A stretch of DNA of 55,966 bases from Candidatus Aminicenantota bacterium. GTDB lineage: Bacteria > Acidobacteriota > Aminicenantia > Aminicenantales > Aminicenantaceae. The notes below the pieces were generated by a model. It worked only from the letters and a program-made list of their open reading frames with translations. It was not told the DNA's origin and made no database searches. The stretch's first letter is position 1. Each line of letters begins with the position of its first letter. Both the position numbers and the translations under genes were made by a program. Positions 49,497-55,966 of this stretch are shown one piece after another. The stretch covers positions 1 through 55,966 of the forward strand of contig JAUVXM010000010.1 in NCBI GenBank assembly GCA_030603565.1, written 5' to 3'.

Positions 49497-51764
49497 TTAT
49501 TTAATATAACCAAGGGCGCGGAGTTTTTCTTCTAACTCGGGGGGGATATCTGTGCGTTCGGATTTGACATCAAACATACGTCGGAGTAAAGAATATTCAA
49601 AAGCTAACCTTTGTTTAAAATATGCACTACTTATATTCTCTCTATCTACAACATTATTTTCCTCTTCAGGGTCCTTTAGCAGGTTATACATTTCATAAAA
49701 AATATTCTCATGCCTTGCCTGGTGCAAGTAGCTTACATTATTCAGGTTGTGAATAAACTTAATATCACCGACCAAAAGAGAGCGAAGATCATGCCCGTCC
49801 AATTTTTGCTCTGCAAATATAGGACGGTTCAGAAAATCAATGTTTCCTAAAAGGCTGGTGCCGTCAATATTATACGGCAGAGGAATTTTTAAAATGTCCA
49901 GTACTGTAGGGTAAATGTCGGCATGCTGGACATTGATACCTATTTTCCCTTTCCGGATATCCCCAGCCTTGATAATTAGAGGAATTTTTACTTGCTCGTT
50001 AAATAGAGTCTTGCCATGCCCGAACCAGTTGTGCTCCCGGAATTCCTGACCATGATCTGCTGTTAGAATCAAAACAGAATCCTCATACAGCTCGGTTTTT
50101 TTAAGCCTTTCTATTAACTTACCAAAAGAAATATCATTAAAAAGTATTTCCTGGTCATAAAGTGTTTTTAGGTAATTGACCGCTGACTGGGAAGGCCAGG
50201 CAAACTGATTCTCTTTTACTTTTTTTGTAAATTCCGAAAGAAGCCGGAATTTTGGATCTAAATGTTCATATTTATCAATATCGAAATAGCTGGAAACCGA
50301 GCTGGGGGGCGTATAAGGATCATGAGGGTCAGACGACCAGATCCAGAGAAAAAGGGGCTGTTTTTTTGGGCGTTGGTAAAATCTATTTAAAAATTCAAAT
50401 ATCTTCTCATTTAACACATCCGACCTAACATGAATGGATTCTCTTTCCAAATCCTCAGGCAAAGAAACAAATTTATCAAAACCCTGAACAAGCCCGAACT
50501 CCCTGCCAACATTTCCATTAGTGTTAAAGCCGACAGTGTAATAACCTTGTTCCTTCAATGTCTCTGCCAGAGTGATAAAATCAGCCGGCAGGACACTGTC
50601 TTGTGCCATGGTTTTATGGTTTTTAGGCAGCAGGCCGGTCAAAATTGTAGCACCACTCGCCCGTGTCCAGGAAGCATTAGCAAAAGCATTTGTAAAAAGC
50701 GTATTTTCCCTGGCAAAAGCATCTATATTCGGGGTTGTATTTCTCTCATACCCATAACAGCCAAGGTGGTCGCTTCTTAAAGCATCGATTATATAAATGA
50801 CTATATCGGGCTTATTAACCCTTTCAAATTCGTAATCTGCCACTACAGAATCGAGCACTTCAACATTATTAGTTTTATCAGCAGCCACCTCTTGAGCACA
50901 AAGAACAATTCTTTTCCACATGATAGAGCCTTTCTGTTTATCTCCGCTGAGAATAAACTCCATCTTGACAAAAGCATTATCTATTAAGGAGATATCATAT
51001 TCTACATGGCTCTTATTAAAAGGCAAAGTACGTTGAAAGGAAGGGTGGCCCTGTTTACTGACTTTTAAAACAGGTTCAATATTTCCTTTGGCTTTATAAT
51101 CGATTATTATCCTGGCCGGACTGTCAAATCGATTTGCATAAGTAAATGAGCTTCCAGGGTATTGTTTAAGATTTCCGCTTTTTGTTAATATCAGATAATC
51201 CTTCCGGGATTTGTGGTTGTTTTCAAAGGTAATGCTCTCGAATCTCACAGACATTGACCTTTTATCAGGGCCGGGTATTTTTGTGCTGTAAGCATAGTCA
51301 AACCTTAACTCATTTTTTCCCATACGAAGTTTTGAGTCTGGAAGCATTGAAGTATAGGCATGCATTCCATTTTTGAGGTTAATAGTATTAATGTACTCAT
51401 TATTAAGCGAGATCCGGATTTTCTGGTTTTTGAACTCCGAGTAGACCAGAGGGGCGCAGGTGATCTCTATTTTTTTATCTTGGAAATTATCAAAGGAATA
51501 AAAATCAAGAGTACTGGTCAAGCCAAGCGCCCATATGAAATCACCTTCTCTCTTTGACCATCCTTTCCTCAGATGTTTAAGGGAGCCGGGGCTGGAAAAA
51601 TCCAGCAAATTTGTCTCGGTTCTCTTTGTCAGTACCTGATATTTTAGAAGGACATCATCTATCAGATCACATTCAAGAGGTTTTATCGCCTTTTCCGAGC
51701 AGGCCGGGAAAAAAAATAAAACCGAAAATAATATAATCAGGGTAAATTGTAATTTTGCTCGCAT
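49497..51764 (-). CDS. Lipoprotein of the alkaline phosphatase/sulfatase superfamily
   Basis: From the ATG at 51764 the product is about 755 residues with a signal and lipobox (LFFFPAC). A frame-extending ATG at 51794 lies in element A13, so it is not used as the start here. Residues about 30-300 are beta-rich and unassigned. The C-terminal two thirds is a sulfatase-fold domain: VIYIIDALRSDHLGCYGY, NTTPNIDAFA, LTADHGQEFREHNWFGHGKT and a terminal LRALGYIK. The nucleophile segment reads SWTRASGATILTG, giving threonine where sulfatases carry the formylglycine cysteine or serine. A phosphatase or phospho-group transferase is therefore as likely as a sulfatase. It is a single-gene unit flanked by repeats. 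Confidence 0.85.
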   Translation of the reverse strand: MRAKLQFTLIILFSVLFFFPACSEKAIKPLECDLIDDVLLKYQVLTKRTETNLLDFSSPGSLKHLRKGWSKREGDFIWALGLTSTLDFYSFDNFQDKKIEITCAPLVYSEFKNQKIRISLNNEYINTINLKNGMHAYTSMLPDSKLRMGKNELRFDYAYSTKIPGPDKRSMSVRFESITFENNHKSRKDYLILTKSGNLKQYPGSSFTYANRFDSPARIIIDYKAKGNIEPVLKVSKQGHPSFQRTLPFNKSHVEYDISLIDNAFVKMEFILSGDKQKGSIMWKRIVLCAQEVAADKTNNVEVLDSVVADYEFERVNKPDIVIYIIDALRSDHLGCYGYERNTTPNIDAFARENTLFTNAFANASWTRASGATILTGLLPKNHKTMAQDSVLPADFITLAETLKEQGYYTVGFNTNGNVGREFGLVQGFDKFVSLPEDLERESIHVRSDVLNEKIFEFLNRFYQRPKKQPLFLWIWSSDPHDPYTPPSSVSSYFDIDKYEHLDPKFRLLSEFTKKVKENQFAWPSQSAVNYLKTLYDQEILFNDISFGKLIERLKKTELYEDSVLILTADHGQEFREHNWFGHGKTLFNEQVKIPLIIKAGDIRKGKIGINVQHADIYPTVLDILKIPLPYNIDGTSLLGNIDFLNRPIFAEQKLDGHDLRSLLVGDIKFIHNLNNVSYLHQARHENIFYEMYNLLKDPEEENNVVDRENISSAYFKQRLAFEYSLLRRMFDVKSERTDIPPELEEKLRALGYIK

Positions 51765-51778
51765 TTTTCTAAATCTTA

Positions 51779-52507
51779 TACCTGAACTATTCATAAAAAA
51801 TGTCGATGTGTATGTTACTTGGAAAATAGTAAATAGTAAATGAAAAATAGCAGAAAAGCAATATTTTACGCTGAGGACGCTGAGGACACCGATTAAAGCG
51901 AGAAAGCATTAGACGCGGATTTTCGCGGAGGGACGCGGATAAAAGCCTAATGTTGATTTCTTTTGCCAATTCATTGGAAAAAGAAATCAACCCTTCATCA
52001 CTTTGCTATGCAAAGTAAGTTGAACTAAAGCTTTTCCTATCTTTCCTGGTTTTATTTACCATTTACCATTTACTATTTTCTGCCTTTATACTGGTTTCCG
52101 GCTTCCGCCGGAATGACGATTAGCTCTGGTGGTCCTGGTTTTATTTACCATTTACCATTTACTATTTACTATTTTCTGCCTTTATCCTGGTTTCCGGCTT
52201 CCGCCGGAATGACGGTTAGCCCTGGTTTCCGGCTTGGCCGTCATCCCGGACTCCGATCCGGGACGGAATGACGATGCTTAAACTCGCCGGAATGACGATT
52301 AGCTCTTATAGCCCTGTTTTTCCTGTTTTATACCTGCCTTTGAGGTTAACATTTTGGGCCTTGCCCGAAACTGAAAAGAGCTTTTTATTTTTTGGATGCA
52401 AGCCAAAAAAGAAAAAGCTTCTTATCTTTATCCGCATAAATCCGTGTAAATCAGCGACTAATGTTTTATCGCTTTAATCGGTGTCCTCAGCGTCCTCAGT
52501 GTAAAAT
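51779..52507. repeat. Intergenic repeat block: A13 end, D/E composite, family C block C6
   Basis: 51779-51820: family A end of the ATGTCGATGTG subtype. 51855-51950: family D. 51953-51993: family E hairpin (GTTGATTTCTTTTGCCAAT with an imperfect partner). 51998-52014: ACTTTGC-TAT-GCAAAGT. 52040-52320: family C in reverse (ACCATTTACCATTTACTATT, CCGGCTTCCGCCGGAATGAC, GTCATCCCGGACTCCGATCC). 52423-52508: family D, ending at the beta-galactosidase stop codon. A small frame at 52268-52477 is only repeat sequence. Confidence 0.78.
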
Positions 52508-55633
<3,126 letters not shown>

Positions 55634-55642
55634 CTATCCCTC

Positions 55643-55858
55643 CATTCATAAAAAATGTCGATATGTATGATACAAAGTAAAATACAAATTGTAAATTGCT
55701 TCATTTAAAACAAAATTTTGCACTGAGGACACTGAGGACACGGAAAAAAGCGAGAAAGCATTAGACACGGATTTACGCGGATAAGACACGGATCAAAGCC
55801 TAATGTTGATTTTTTTTACCAATGGATTGGTAAAACAAATCAACCCTTCATCACTTCT
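55643..55858. repeat. A14 end fragment and family D/E block upstream of the beta-galactosidase gene
   Basis: CATTCATAAAAAATGTCGATATGTATGATACA (55643-55674) is a family A end of the same subtype as 14940-14978. Family D (CACTGAGGACACTGAGGAC, TTAGACACGGATTTACGCGG) follows, then the E hairpin GTTGATTTTTTTTACCAAT-GG-ATTGGTAAAA at 55804-55843. No promoter is obvious. Confidence 0.78.
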
Positions 55859-55966
55859 CCTGAACTATTCATAAAAATTGCCAATGCTGTATTCAAAAAA
55901 ACAATAGCATATTTTATCATTGGCACTTTTTACCTTTCAGGCGAGACGATCTCACCGCATATACTT
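55859..55966 (-). repeat. Family A element, copy A15, cut by the window edge
   Basis: It reads on the minus strand and is the reverse complement of A11 almost base for base over the part present (CCTGAACTATTCATAAAAATTGCC to GGCGAGACGATCTCACCGCATATACTT). It has the same left junction, CATCACTTCT, showing that it is nested in the same family E hairpin. Confidence 0.85.

Noticed and set aside
52268-52477. A 69-codon plus-strand frame in the intergenic block before the beta-galactosidase stop
   Set aside because: It is composed of family C and D repeat sequence with no ribosome site or domain.

Overview
The window reads as a chromosomal segment of an uncultured, diderm (Gram-negative-type), heterotrophic bacterium of moderate to low GC (about 40 percent by eye). 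Lipid A and LPS transport genes (lpxK, lptE, an LptC/LptA-like fusion, lptB), a full Tol-Pal cluster, a regulatory phosphotransferase chain, sigma-54 and lipoprotein-rich hypothetical proteins fit an Aminicenantes/Acidobacteriota-like lineage. That placement is an impression from gene content and not a demonstrated assignment.

Layout. 1-11.7 kb is mostly minus-strand housekeeping: lpxK, comEC, an exported M20 amidohydrolase, a methylmalonyl-CoA mutase catalytic subunit, enolase, a YtxH protein and small membrane proteins. 12-19 kb holds leuS, lptE-holA (+), rpsT (-), and murJ-dtd (+). 19-23.4 kb is a minus-strand HEAT protein, ribBA-ribE-ribD and ftsY. 23.8-34.8 kb is plus-strand: recJ, then one long operon lptC/A-lptB-rpoN-hpf-ptsN-hprK-rapZ-EIIA(Man)-ptsH-ptsI, an expanded version of the proteobacterial lpt-rpoN-ptsN locus with no sugar permease. 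34.8-40.5 kb is minus-strand: tolQ-tolR-tolA-tolB-pal-ybgF-ssb and a cupin. 40.5 kb to the end is accessory and repeat-dense: an AbrB/PIN toxin-antitoxin pair, a large two-gene signalling module, an exported alkaline-phosphatase-superfamily lipoprotein and a secreted GH2 beta-galactosidase.

The most unusual coding feature is at 42932-49037. A 1181-residue protein joins a degenerate receiver, two PilZ-like domains, a LuxD-like alpha/beta acyl-hydrolase and a SAM methyltransferase. It overlaps by 8 bases a membrane histidine kinase carrying a receiver and an HD-GYP c-di-GMP phosphodiesterase. I read this as a c-di-GMP-controlled lipid or acyl-group chemistry module; that reading is an inference.

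The second theme is repeats. At least four dispersed non-coding families occupy nearly every operon boundary: A, MITE-like with CCTGRAYTATTCA ends, 46 to about 260 bp; B, MITE-like with GAATCAGGT ends; C, GTCATTCCGG hairpins plus AGTAAATGGTAAA runs; D/E, CGTCCTCAGCGT runs joined to covarying hairpins. They nest in one another, supply stop codons and C-terminal tails to genes, and appear to have removed the 5' end of the methylmalonyl-CoA mutase gene. Both window ends lie inside family A copies. I saw no rRNA, tRNA, CRISPR array, transposase or prophage.
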